DNA of 64,000 nucleotides. It comes from Metabacillus sp. B2-18. Its GTDB lineage: Bacteria; Bacillota; Bacilli; Bacillales; Bacillaceae. The position numbers and the translations under genes are program-made. The notes beneath the pieces were generated by a model. That model was not told where the DNA came from, made no database searches, and saw only the letters and a program-made list of their open reading frames with translations. Of this stretch, positions 54,140 to 62,540 are shown piece after piece. Within the stretch, counting starts at the first letter, position 1. Every line of letters begins with the position of its first letter. Where the stretch lies: the NCBI RefSeq assembly GCF_021117275.1, contig NZ_CP088245.1, forward strand, positions 1,525,501-1,589,500. Direction: 5' to 3'.

Positions 54140-54242
54140 GGTTTTGTTTCAAGAAGTTGTGAAAGAAATTTCTTAGCAACCGAAAAAGAGGGGAGATGTG
54201 GGGACTTTGGTCTAAAATAAAGTTGTTTATCTACATTTCTAA

Positions 54243-54277
54243 ATAATAAAAAGCTATCAATTCTCATCGATAGCTTT
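54243..54277 (-). terminator. Terminator overlapping the 3' end of the small gene at 54257
   Basis: AAGCTATC, loop, GATAGCTT; on the minus strand TTTTTATTATTT follows. The hairpin starts inside the last codons of the gene. Confidence 0.75.
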
Positions 54278-54457
54278 TCTTAGTAGCCAGTTTTTAAAGT
54301 TAACATATCTTTTTGTATTTGATAGACAATTATATCCGAAAGCTGCTCTGGCATTTTCATTTTCTTCAAATTGTGATGCTCTTACAATCGATTGTTTTTC
54401 AAGTAGTGCACTTTGTAATTCAAATAATTGTTTTTGTGTATACTCATTCATAAACAT
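54257..54457 (-). CDS. Hypothetical small protein, 66 residues
   Basis: ATG preceded by GGGAGATG. The protein MFMNEYTQKQLFELQSALLE, then KQSIVRASQFEENENARAAF and GYNCLSNTKRYVNFKNWLLR, is predicted helical and charged with a single cysteine and no membrane segment. I do not recognise a family. The good SD, lack of overlap and terminator at its end argue that it is real. It sits alone between motA and a small membrane-protein gene. Confidence 0.55.
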   Translation of the reverse strand: MFMNEYTQKQLFELQSALLEKQSIVRASQFEENENARAAFGYNCLSNTKRYVNFKNWLLRKAIDEN

Positions 54458-54588
54458 CTTTTCTCATCTCCCACAAATTCTCTTGTTATCTTCATCATAG
54501 AGGAAAATTGTTCCAACTACTTCCGTTACAAGATGGAAAAAGAATCGTAAATGTGGGTGAGAAAAAATCAGTCTTCTGACCGATAGAA

Positions 54589-54858
54589 TTAACTTAACAT
54601 CTTAGAAATACCAACATAATAAAGAGGAAGAATCGTAATGACAAGATGGCTATAGAAAAATAAACGGGAATAGTAGGTCGATTTTGTTTCAAAGGCAATT
54701 GATGCTAATAATGCCCCTAGTAAACTTGTACAACAAAACAGGCTGATTCCAAACCCTTCACCAAGTCGTGCATGAAAAAGAATAAAGCCAAGAGCTGACC
54801 CATTAACTAATAAAAGAAAAAAGGAGATTAATAGGAAAAAATTTGAACTTTTTAGCAT
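54589..54858 (-). CDS. Small membrane protein, about 89 residues
   Basis: ATG 54858 has GAGAGGTG six bases upstream. Three hydrophobic segments are visible: NFFLLISFFLLLVNGSALGFIL, GISLFCCTSLLGALLASIAF and LFFYSHLVITILPLYYVGIS. There are no charged motifs or known domain, and I cannot name a family. It is flanked by two other minus-strand genes but separated from each by terminators or gaps, so it is probably monocistronic. Confidence 0.55.
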   Translation of the reverse strand: MLKSSNFFLLISFFLLLVNGSALGFILFHARLGEGFGISLFCCTSLLGALLASIAFETKSTYYSRLFFYSHLVITILPLYYVGISKMLS

Positions 54859-54924
54859 GTACAACACCTCTCATAGCATGTATATGTATGAGAAACAACA
54901 GCAATGACAGAGAAGAGAGATCAC

Positions 54925-54963
54925 AAGAAAAAGAGTCACTTTCCCTTAGGAGAAAGTGACTCT
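54925..54963 (-). terminator. Terminator after the potassium channel gene
   Basis: Minus strand AGAGTCACTTTC, loop, GAAAGTGACTCT, then TTTTCTTG. Confidence 0.9.
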
Positions 54964-54966
54964 TAA

Positions 54967-55986
54967 TTATGAAACAATATCAAAATATGTTTCATCGTTA
55001 CAAATAATAAACAATTTTGCATCGCTTGGAATAGGTTGATGAAGCTTGCTTATAATGGACATATCATTTCCGTTGGAAAGAAGAATGGCCCCTTTTGCTG
55101 ACAAAGCAATGCTTGCATCTTGATACGTTTTCCACTCTGATTTTTTAGAAATAGAGTAAAGGTCATATCCCTCATGACTTGTTAGTTGGCGAATAATTTC
55201 ACTAGAACCATTAAACAAAATAGACCTAGCGGCTAAATGGGCAGCGGTGTCATTTGCGGTAATATATTCGTTCACATTAACATGGTTGAAGGCATGAATA
55301 TGATTTGAATTGGACACTTCACAAATCGTATAAATATGCTGAATATGTTCTTTTTCAATTCCTTTTATCATAGAAGCAATTAATAGTGTATGTCCATCTG
55401 CCTGTGAAGCTGTTAGAACATCATCTGGTGAAAAAACCATAATAGATTTAGAACTTAATATATTAGCTTGATAAAGAACATCAATACTTGCAGGGTTTCC
55501 ATTTACAAATTCAACCCGTTCGTGTTGAAGTGGGATTTTTGAAATGTTTTCATCAACAATGACAACTCGAACATGCTCAAAAGTCTTTAAAAGCTCTTCT
55601 AAAGTAATGGCAGCTTTTTTTGTCCAGTTAATTAATAAAATGTGGTTCTTCGTTGTGATTTTCAATTTTCCTTCCTCCTTTAAGCGATTTCTGATACTAA
55701 AGAAGTCAATTACTTTACCAATGAAGATACTCATTAAGCCAATTCCTACAATGTACAGAAACATAGCGAAAATTTTTCCGTTTACAGTTGTAGGTGAAAC
55801 ATCACCATAACCAACTGTTGCAACAGTCGTCATTGTCCACCATAATCCTTCGAAAGGGCTTGTAAAAGTTTCTGGTTCAATATAATAAACAATATAGCTG
55901 CTTGCTAATATTAACGATAATGTTGCAAAAATAAGTATCCAGTTGTTCATATGTATGACTTTCATAAAGAATCGAATTAAAAACAC
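54967..55986 (-). CDS. Two-TM potassium channel with TrkA-N domain (YugO-like)
   Basis: About 339 residues. GTG 55986 is well spaced from AAAGGAG. Two membrane helices frame the pore: WILIFATLSLILASSYIVYYI, pore loop with selectivity filter TVATVGYGDVSP near residue 78, and IFAMFLYIVGIGLMSIFIGKVIDFF. The cytoplasmic part is an RCK/TrkA-N nucleotide-binding domain (NHILLINWTKKAAITLEEL, VVIVDENIS, VEFVNGNPASIDVLYQANI). YugO of B. subtilis has the same architecture and mediates potassium release in biofilms; orthology is not certain here because the location differs. Confidence 0.87.
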   Translation of the reverse strand: MFLIRFFMKVIHMNNWILIFATLSLILASSYIVYYIEPETFTSPFEGLWWTMTTVATVGYGDVSPTTVNGKIFAMFLYIVGIGLMSIFIGKVIDFFSIRNRLKEEGKLKITTKNHILLINWTKKAAITLEELLKTFEHVRVVIVDENISKIPLQHERVEFVNGNPASIDVLYQANILSSKSIMVFSPDDVLTASQADGHTLLIASMIKGIEKEHIQHIYTICEVSNSNHIHAFNHVNVNEYITANDTAAHLAARSILFNGSSEIIRQLTSHEGYDLYSISKKSEWKTYQDASIALSAKGAILLSNGNDMSIISKLHQPIPSDAKLFIICNDETYFDIVS

Positions 55987-56082
55987 AGGGAACACTCCTT
56001 TCGCTCAGTCTAGAACAATCAGTCATAAGAAAATCTTAACATATTTAAGTATATATAAAATATGAAATTGGTTATCTATTGG

Positions 56083-56125
56083 AAAAAAAGATACGGGACA
56101 GTCCTTGTTTGGACTGTCCCGTATC
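56083..56125 (-). terminator. Terminator after clpE
   Basis: Minus strand GATACGGGACAGTCC, 6-base loop, GGACTGTCCCGTATC, then TTTTTTTCC: a perfect 15-bp stem. Confidence 0.95.
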
Positions 56126-56128
56126 CTT

Positions 56129-58252
56129 TTATTTAACTGCAATCTTATTGTCAACAACATCTACATCGATTTGTGTTATATTTTCTTGATCTAAAAGAAG
56201 ATCAGTTATTTGATCTTCTACATGCTCTTGTATGACACGGCGAAGTGGGCGGGCACCAAAGGCGGGGTGAAAGCCTAGTGCAGCAAGTTTTTCCTTTGCC
56301 TCATTAGTAACAGTAATTGAGATATTTTGTTCTGATAATGTTTCAGCTAGCTCTTTTATCATTAATGTAACAATTTTTAAGAGATCTTCTTTTTCAAGTG
56401 AAGAAAACTCAATGATATTATCAAATCTATTAAGAAATTCTGGTTTAAAGAATGAACCAAGTGATTGTAATAGCTGGCTTTCTTCTACAGCTGTGTTTGA
56501 TGATGTTTCAAATCCAACGGTTATACGTTTTTCACCTACGCCTGCATTACTTGTCATAATAATAACAGTATCCTTAAAGCTGACGGTACGACCTTGACTA
56601 TCTGTCAATCTGCCATCCTCTAAGATCTGTAGGAACAAGTGTTGCACATCTGGATGAGCTTTCTCAATTTCATCTAATAGAATTATACTATAAGGATTGC
56701 GGCGAACTTTTTCAGTTAGTTGACCGGCTTCATCATGCCCTACATAACCTGGAGGAGAGCCAATAATTTTTGAAACAGCATGTTTCTCCATATACTCACT
56801 CATATCTAGGCGTATCATTGAGTCTTTTGAGCCAAAAAGTTCTTCTGCTAAAGACTTTGTTAATTCTGTTTTACCAACACCGGTTGGTCCAACGAATAAG
56901 AAGGAACCAATTGGTCGAGCCTTGGATTTAAGACCAGCACGACTTCTTCGGATTGCTTTTGATACTTTACGAACAGCATCTTCTTGTCCAATGACTTTTT
57001 CTGTGAGACTTTTCTCTAAATGCTTCATTTTTGATTGCTCATGACTTTGAAGCTTTCCAACTGGAATTCCTGTTTTCTTTGCTATAATGGATTGAATGTC
57101 CTCTATAGAAACAACAAGCTTTTCATTTGTTGATTTTTCACTATTTAACTGCGATTCAAGATGAGCTTCTTCATCTCTTAATTTAGCAGCTAATTCGTAG
57201 TCTTCGTTTTTAGTAGCTTCTTGTTTTTTTAGTGAAATATGTTTTAGACGTTCTTTTATCTCTTCATCACTTTCATTTTTTAACATTAAGTTCTTTTTAG
57301 AACCAGCTTCATCCAACAAGTCGATTGCCTTATCAGGAAGATATCGGTCTTGAATATAACGATGTGAAAGGGAAACGCAGGCTTCAATAGCTTCATCTGA
57401 ATAAGATACATGATGATATTGCTCGTACTTATCTTGAATACCTTTTAAGATTTCAATCGCTTTATCAATTGTTGGTTCATGAACCATTACTGGCTGAAAG
57501 CGTCGCTCAAGTGCAGCATCTTTTTCAATTTTTCTATATTCTTTTAATGTTGTAGCACCTACAACTTGAAGCTCTCCTCTTGCCAGAGCTGGTTTTAGGA
57601 TATTACCTGCATCCATTGAACCCTCTGCTGAACCAGCCCCAACAAGCTGATGAATTTCATCTATGAATAATATAATGTTTTTACGATTTTGTAGCTCTTC
57701 TATAATCTTCTTCATTCGTTCTTCAAATTGACCTCTAATCCCTGTATTTGCAACAAGTGATGCTACATCTAAGAGATAAACCTCTTTATTTGTAAGCTTT
57801 GTTGGAACAGAGCCGTTTGCAATCTTTAAAGCAAGACCTTCCACGACAGCTGTTTTTCCTACGCCTGGTTCTCCAATTAACACGGGATTATTTTTGTTTC
57901 GGCGGTTTAATATTTCAATCATTCGATCAACTTCTTCTTCACGGCCAATCACAGGATCGATTAAGCCTGCTCGTGAAGCATGAGTTAAATTACGGCCAAG
58001 TTGGTCTAGAATCCCACCACCGCTGGATTGAGTTTTTGGTTGAACGTTTTCCGCTGATGATGCTTGTTGTTGAAGTCCTTTCATAAATTGTTCAAATGGA
58101 AACGAAGGAAATCCTCCTGACAATCCTGAAGGGATAGCTTGTTTATACGTTGAATAGCAGTCATTACATAATGTTAGTTGCTTATGTTGATTATTTATTT
58201 GAACGTTTAAATGAACTGTAGCTTGTTTTGATTGACAATTTTCACACATCAT
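56129..58252 (-). CDS. clpE: ATP-dependent Clp protease ATPase ClpE
   Basis: A 707-residue HSP100 unfoldase. The N-terminal zinc finger CENCQ...CNDCYS (CxxC pairs at about residues 3-6 and 29-32) is diagnostic for ClpE. First AAA module: [13 protein letters not shown] near 128, [24 protein letters not shown] near 200; a UVR-type coiled coil ([22 protein letters not shown]) near 355; second AAA module: [16 protein letters not shown] near 455 and [13 protein letters not shown] near 525. It feeds ClpP and disaggregates heat-damaged proteins. Three CtsR boxes cover the promoter. Confidence 0.97.
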   Translation of the reverse strand: MMCENCQSKQATVHLNVQINNQHKQLTLCNDCYSTYKQAIPSGLSGGFPSFPFEQFMKGLQQQASSAENVQPKTQSSGGGILDQLGRNLTHASRAGLIDPVIGREEEVDRMIEILNRRNKNNPVLIGEPGVGKTAVVEGLALKIANGSVPTKLTNKEVYLLDVASLVANTGIRGQFEERMKKIIEELQNRKNIILFIDEIHQLVGAGSAEGSMDAGNILKPALARGELQVVGATTLKEYRKIEKDAALERRFQPVMVHEPTIDKAIEILKGIQDKYEQYHHVSYSDEAIEACVSLSHRYIQDRYLPDKAIDLLDEAGSKKNLMLKNESDEEIKERLKHISLKKQEATKNEDYELAAKLRDEEAHLESQLNSEKSTNEKLVVSIEDIQSIIAKKTGIPVGKLQSHEQSKMKHLEKSLTEKVIGQEDAVRKVSKAIRRSRAGLKSKARPIGSFLFVGPTGVGKTELTKSLAEELFGSKDSMIRLDMSEYMEKHAVSKIIGSPPGYVGHDEAGQLTEKVRRNPYSIILLDEIEKAHPDVQHLFLQILEDGRLTDSQGRTVSFKDTVIIMTSNAGVGEKRITVGFETSSNTAVEESQLLQSLGSFFKPEFLNRFDNIIEFSSLEKEDLLKIVTLMIKELAETLSEQNISITVTNEAKEKLAALGFHPAFGARPLRRVIQEHVEDQITDLLLDQENITQIDVDVVDNKIAVK

Positions 58253-58306
58253 CTTTAAAACTCCTTTTCATTATTAATTTATATAAAAAAGATTTCAGCG
58301 AAAGAG

Positions 58307-58399
58307 TTTGATCTTTATTGACCAATAGGATAAAAAGAAAGAGGTCTCATGTTTGACCTTCTTTGATCATAGTATACTTTGACCTTTTTTGACTTTCAA
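58307..58399 (-). promoter_or_regulatory. clpE promoter with three CtsR boxes
   Basis: Minus strand TTGAAA (58399-58394), 17-base spacer, TATACT (58376-58371). CtsR heptad pairs: AGTCAAA-AAA-GGTCAAA (58394-58378) between the hexamers, GATCAAA-GAA-GGTCAAA (58368-58352), and GGTCAAT-AAA-GATCAAA (58323-58307). The first fits the consensus fully; the others have one or two changes. Confidence 0.92.
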
Positions 58400-58531
58400 G
58401 TGTTTTGCCTACAATTTAGTAATGGGATTTTCTTACAGGAATTTTTAAAAAGGTTATGAAAATGAAGTGAATCATCTCTATTTACGCTCATATAATGATA
58501 CAAGCTGTTTATCTATAGTGAGGTGTAAAGG

Positions 58532-59560
58532 ATGAGAAGATCTTGGATTGCCTCGTTTCAAGTCGCTGCTGTTTATGTAGGAACAGTAGTAGGAGCAGGG
58601 TTTGCGACTGGACGAGAAATAGTTGAGTTTTTTACAAAATACGGTGTTTTTGGACTTGCAGGTATTTTATTAGTGGGTTTTATTTTTGTTTATATTGGGA
58701 CGAAAATGCTCATCCTATCAAAGCGAATTAACGCAGCTTCTTATCAAGATTTAATGATCTTTTTATTTGGTAAGAAAATAGGAAGATTTATAAATATTTT
58801 TATGCTTATCATATTATTAGGATTAACCTCTATCATGTTGTCGGGTGCAGGAGCGATATTTAAAGAACAGCTTGGTCTTTCTGTAAGGTTAGGTGTTATT
58901 ATTACGATTTTATTAACAATAGCTGTTATGTTTTTTGGTATTAAGGGGTTATTTAGTGTAAATATCATTGTAGTACCAATGCTGATTCTATTTAGTACCA
59001 TTCTAGCTGTTCAATCTTTCTCTATTGAAGCTTTAAGTGTAATGCCCGATAAATCATCTGCCACATTTAAATGGATTCTTTCTGCTGTTTCTTATGCAGC
59101 CTTTAATTTAACAATGGCTGCAGCTGTTTTAGTGCCTTTAGCAAATGAGATCAAAGATGAGAAAGTCTTGAAACGGGGAGGGATCCTTGGGGGAGTCTTT
59201 TTAACAGCAATTCTAATTAGCAGTCATATTGCTCTTTCGACTCTTCCTAACGTTATGGATTATGACATACCGATGGCTGAGGTAATGAAAACAACTTTTT
59301 ATGCCATTTATTTTATTTACATAGCTGTCATATATGGTGAAGTTTTTACCTCAGTTATAGGCAATTTATATGGTTTAGAAAGACAAATAGCATCGTTTCT
59401 CAATATACCTAGTATGATTATTGTTTGCTCAATACTATGTGTAGCCGCTTTTATAAGTAAATTTGGGTATAGTTCATTAATTTCTACATTATATCCGATC
59501 TTTGGATATGTTTGTTTAGGAGTACTTCTGTTATTAATGATTAAAAAAGTTCCTAAGTAG
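58532..59560 (+). CDS. ykvI: YkvI-family membrane transporter
   Basis: A 342-residue protein with about ten membrane segments. The first, SFQVAAVYVGTVVGAGFATGREIVEFFTKYGVFG, resembles the broken first helix of APC/LeuT-type transporters (GAGFATG), and VSYAAFNLTMAAAVLVPLANEIKDEKVLKRGGILGG lies in the middle. B. subtilis ykvI occupies the same place between clpE and the queC operon. The substrate is unknown. GAGGTG precedes the ATG. A long hairpin follows the stop. Confidence 0.85.
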   Translation: MRRSWIASFQVAAVYVGTVVGAGFATGREIVEFFTKYGVFGLAGILLVGFIFVYIGTKMLILSKRINAASYQDLMIFLFGKKIGRFINIFMLIILLGLTSIMLSGAGAIFKEQLGLSVRLGVIITILLTIAVMFFGIKGLFSVNIIVVPMLILFSTILAVQSFSIEALSVMPDKSSATFKWILSAVSYAAFNLTMAAAVLVPLANEIKDEKVLKRGGILGGVFLTAILISSHIALSTLPNVMDYDIPMAEVMKTTFYAIYFIYIAVIYGEVFTSVIGNLYGLERQIASFLNIPSMIIVCSILCVAAFISKFGYSSLISTLYPIFGYVCLGVLLLLMIKKVPK

Positions 59561-59571
59561 CATATCCAATT

Positions 59572-59625
59572 TTAACGACCGTGGTTGATGCTTGTATTGT
59601 CATGCTATTTCAACACGGTCGTTAA
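59572..59625 (+). repeat. Long inverted repeat after ykvI
   Basis: TTAACGACCGTGGTTGA and TCAACACGGTCGTTAA pair with one bulge across a 21-base loop. No T-tract follows on the plus strand, so this may be a weak terminator or an RNA-processing hairpin between ykvI and the next gene. Confidence 0.55.
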
Positions 59626-59669
59626 TGCTTTATACTAATAGGACAAGTTGTGTAATGTGGAGGGCGAAT

Positions 59670-60404
59670 ATGGAACGAATTGCAATTATTTCGGATATTC
59701 ATGGAAATATTCCTGCGTTAGATGCAGTTTTAGATGACATAAAACAAAAAAAGATTCAACGTATTTTTTGTTTAGGAGATTTAGTTGGAAAAGGACCTGA
59801 TTCTTATGAAGTGATACAGAAAATAAGACAAAGCTGTGAAAAAGTTATAAAAGGAAATTGGGATGACTTCATTACAAAGGAAACTGAATTTGAATCATTG
59901 AAGTGGCATCAACATCAATTAACGGTGGATCAAAATCTTTATTTGGAGTCATTGCCCTTTTCATTTGATTTTTATATGAGCGGAAAACTGATCCGATTAT
60001 TTCATGCCTCACCACAGAGCGTTTATACAAGAGTTCAGCCTTGGGATTCAATTGAGACACGATTAGGTATGTTTACTAATACGGAATACACTGGAATAAG
60101 CACTTATCAACCGGATGTTGTTGGTTATGGTGATGTTCATCATGCCTTTATTCAATATTTAAACGGGAAAACACTTTTCAATACAGGTAGTGTAGGTAAT
60201 CCTTTAGACCTCACTCAGGCTTCATATACGATCGTCGAAGGGGAATATGATTCTAAAAGGGAGGCAGGATTTAGTATTACCTTTGTACGTGTACCATATA
60301 ATATAGAAAGAGCTATTCAATTAGCTAAAGACGTAGAAATGCCTGACCTAGAGCCATACATACAAGAGTTAACAACAGCAAAGTACAGAGGTTTAAAAAA
60401 TTAG
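59670..60404 (+). CDS. Calcineurin-like metallophosphoesterase
   Basis: A 244-residue protein. ATG 59670 is preceded by GGAGGG; a longer in-frame opening upstream lacks an SD and overlaps the hairpin. Metal-site motifs: AIISDIHGNIPALDAVL near residue 4, IFCLGDLVGKGPD near 33, VIKGNWDDFI near 63 (GN-D form of GNHE), LFHASP near 110 and VVGYGDVHHAF near 147, where GDVH replaces the common GHTH. Relatives hydrolyse phosphodiesters or phosphomonoesters; the substrate is unknown. It is followed by a terminator. Confidence 0.85.
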   Translation: MERIAIISDIHGNIPALDAVLDDIKQKKIQRIFCLGDLVGKGPDSYEVIQKIRQSCEKVIKGNWDDFITKETEFESLKWHQHQLTVDQNLYLESLPFSFDFYMSGKLIRLFHASPQSVYTRVQPWDSIETRLGMFTNTEYTGISTYQPDVVGYGDVHHAFIQYLNGKTLFNTGSVGNPLDLTQASYTIVEGEYDSKREAGFSITFVRVPYNIERAIQLAKDVEMPDLEPYIQELTTAKYRGLKN

Positions 60405-60419
60405 ATAGAGGTAACTACC

Positions 60420-60455
60420 AAAAAAAGCAATCAAAACAATCTTGATTGCTTTTTT
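60420..60455 (+). terminator. Terminator after the phosphoesterase gene
   Basis: AAAAAAGCAATCAA and TTGATTGCTTTTTT form a stem across AACAATC, with a T-tract. Confidence 0.92.
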
Positions 60456-60647
60456 ATATGTAAGGGTTAGTAAAATTTATAGGTGTCCTGGAAGGTTTTA
60501 TTGAAAGAGGGTTTGAAAAAAATATGTAAATCCTGGTAAATTTTTAAATATGCTCATTTACGGTCAAATAATGTTGTTTTTCATTGAAAAAGGTATTATT
60601 AAACGAATTATCACATAATTATTAAGAAAATCACCAAAGTGTTACGT

Positions 60648-60864
60648 TTGACTGTATTGTTTCTTTCGTATTATGATAACTTTAACTAAAACTGTGGGGT
60701 GATAATATGGGGCAGTGTTAAAAATGAATAGTATTGTTATCGCATCCCTTATTGAACTCCAAGCGGACGCTGATAATAAGAATAGATGTATATAGGTTTT
60801 GTGTTAGACTTAACTCTCAGGAGGTGACTCCTTTTCCGTTTTTTGACGGAGAAAGGAAGCTTAT
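60648..60864 (+). promoter_or_regulatory. Leader of the CNNM gene: promoter, mini-ORFs and SD-sequestering hairpin
   Basis: The 409-base gap 60456-60864 holds TTGACT (60648-60653), 18-base spacer, TATGAT, then a 4-codon ORF (60707-60721, with GGGGTGA ahead of it) and a 23-codon ORF (60724-60795). Just before the gene, AGGAG-GTGA-CTCCT (60819-60832) and CCTTTTCCGT/ACGGAGAAAGG (60830-60856) are hairpins that share bases 60830-60832 and so exclude each other. The second buries the SD AAAGGA. No known riboswitch class is recognised. Confidence 0.45.
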
Positions 60865-62208
60865 TTGGACATAGTAAATTTGTTGCTTGTTGCAATTTTA
60901 ATCGCTCTTACGGGTTTTTTCGTTGCTTCTGAATTTGCGATCATTAGAATTAGGAGCTCTCGTATTGACCAATTAATTGCAGAAGGAAACAAAAAGGCAA
61001 GTGCCGCGAAGAAAGTCATTAATAACCTTGATGAATATCTGTCGGCTTGTCAATTAGGAATAACCATTACTGCTCTTGGTTTAGGTTGGTTAGGTGAACC
61101 AACCATAGAACACATGTTAAAACCAGTGTTTCAGCAGTATGATCTACCTTCATCCGTATCAACAGTGTTATCATTTTCAATTGCGTTTGTGACGATTACA
61201 TTTTTGCATGTGGTTGTAGGTGAATTAGCTCCAAAAACTGTAGCCATACAAAAGGCTGAAGCTGTTAGTTTATGGTTTTCTAAGCCATTAATGGCATTCT
61301 ATATTATAATGTACCCATTTATTTGGGCTTTAAACGGATCTGCTCGATTTATTACAGGATTATTTGGTTTTAAGCCTGTATCGGAACATGAAATGGCGCA
61401 TAGTGAAGAAGAGCTTAGAATCATTCTTTCTGAAAGTTTTAAAAGTGGTGAAATTAATCAATCTGAATTTAAGTATGTGAATAAAATATTTGAATTTGAT
61501 AACCGAATTGCGAAGGAAATAATGGTGCCTCGAACGGAGATTGTTTCGTTATCGATTGATGCTACAATTCAAGAGCAATTAGAAATTATTAAGGACGAAA
61601 AATATACACGATATCCAATTGTAGATGGTGATAAAGATCATATCGTTGGAATTGTAAATATTAAAGAAATATTCACTGACTTAATACACTTTGAAAATCA
61701 AAAAACGTTTACAATTGATAAATATGTAAGACCGATTATTCAGGTGATCGAATCAATACCTATCCATGAATTGTTGCTTAAAATGCAAAGAGAAAGAATT
61801 CATATGGCCATATTAATTGATGAATATGGTGGTACAGCCGGGCTTGTCACGGTTGAGGATATACTAGAAGAAATTGTTGGAGAAATACGTGATGAATTCG
61901 ATGCTGACGAAGTTCCGCTTGTTCAAAAATTAAATGATACAAAATATATCATTGATGGCAAAGTGTTAGTTAGCGAAATTAATGAGTTATTAGGTCTTGA
62001 TATCGATGATTCTGATGTTGATACTATTGGCGGGTGGATGCTTACAGAACAATATGATATCCAAAAAGGTGACTTTATTGAATTTGGATCACATATGTTT
62101 AAAGTACATGACATGGAAAACCATCACATTCGTTCCCTAGAAATAACAAAGGTTCCACAGGTTTTACCAAACCCAGCGCTGCTTGATAAGGGAGTAGCCA
62201 CTTCATAA
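60865..62208 (+). CDS. CNNM/CorC-type hemolysin-family transporter
   Basis: A 447-residue membrane protein started by TTG. The DUF21/CNNM domain covers about 1-190 with GFFVASEFAIIRIRSSRIDQL near 14 and QLGITITALGLGWLGEP near 65. A CBS pair follows at about 215-335 (EIMVPRTEIVSLSID, YPIVDGDKDHIVGIVNIK, MAILIDEYGGTAGLVTVEDILEEIVGEI), then a CorC/HlyC C-terminal domain (about 345-430). Relatives such as B. subtilis YhdP (MpfA) export magnesium or other cations, so metal export is the best guess. Its SD lies within a predicted hairpin of the leader. Confidence 0.9.
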   Translation: MDIVNLLLVAILIALTGFFVASEFAIIRIRSSRIDQLIAEGNKKASAAKKVINNLDEYLSACQLGITITALGLGWLGEPTIEHMLKPVFQQYDLPSSVSTVLSFSIAFVTITFLHVVVGELAPKTVAIQKAEAVSLWFSKPLMAFYIIMYPFIWALNGSARFITGLFGFKPVSEHEMAHSEEELRIILSESFKSGEINQSEFKYVNKIFEFDNRIAKEIMVPRTEIVSLSIDATIQEQLEIIKDEKYTRYPIVDGDKDHIVGIVNIKEIFTDLIHFENQKTFTIDKYVRPIIQVIESIPIHELLLKMQRERIHMAILIDEYGGTAGLVTVEDILEEIVGEIRDEFDADEVPLVQKLNDTKYIIDGKVLVSEINELLGLDIDDSDVDTIGGWMLTEQYDIQKGDFIEFGSHMFKVHDMENHHIRSLEITKVPQVLPNPALLDKGVATS

Positions 62209-62246
62209 CAAAAGAGCCTACAAAAAATGTAGGTTCTTTTTGTTAT
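62207..62246 (+). terminator. Terminator after the CNNM gene
   Basis: AACAAAAGAGCCTACA and TGTAGGTTCTTTTTGTT pair almost fully across a short A loop; T-rich 3' arm. Confidence 0.9.
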
Positions 62247-62381
62247 TTAAGATCAACTATACTCTCTTATCCCCAATAAATGGTTACAGATCTAAGAATG
62301 TTTAAGAATGAAAGATCTTTAAAAGGTAAAAATATAAAAGCTTCGGGATTGAGGCTAATATGCTGAAAAGGGGTTTTTAGT

Positions 62382-62501
62382 ATGACACAATCAAAATCAC
62401 AAAAAGAACGTCAATGGGCGGTTCGAAAACAATCTCAAAATCCTCACGGTAAAGTAAAATCCTTTGATCAGCTTTTAGAAGAAGCAGGTAAAAAAGAATA
62501 G
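62382..62501 (+). CDS. Small DUF6254-like protein, 39 residues
   Basis: ATG 62382 follows AAAAGGGG by eight bases. The product MTQSKSQKERQWAVRKQSQN then PHGKVKSFDQLLEEAGKKE is short, basic and hydrophilic. The block RQWxVRKQSQNPHGKVKSFxxL resembles a small Bacillaceae family catalogued, as far as I remember, as DUF6254. Function is unknown. A terminator hairpin follows the stop. Confidence 0.6.
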   Translation: MTQSKSQKERQWAVRKQSQNPHGKVKSFDQLLEEAGKKE

Positions 62502-62505
62502 AAAT

Positions 62506-62540
62506 AGAAAGGTGGGGAAATTTCACCTCACCTTTCTTTA
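62506..62540. terminator. Terminator hairpin between the small gene and the DUF2254 gene
   Basis: AGAAAGGTG and CACCTTTCT form a 9-bp stem, extended imperfectly inside, with TTTA after it on the plus strand. It overlaps the last codons of the minus-strand gene and may serve both. Confidence 0.6.

Noticed and set aside
60456..60864. Possible M-box or yybP-ykoY riboswitch before the CNNM gene
   Set aside because: Neither consensus is present; only unclassified hairpins and mini-ORFs are seen.
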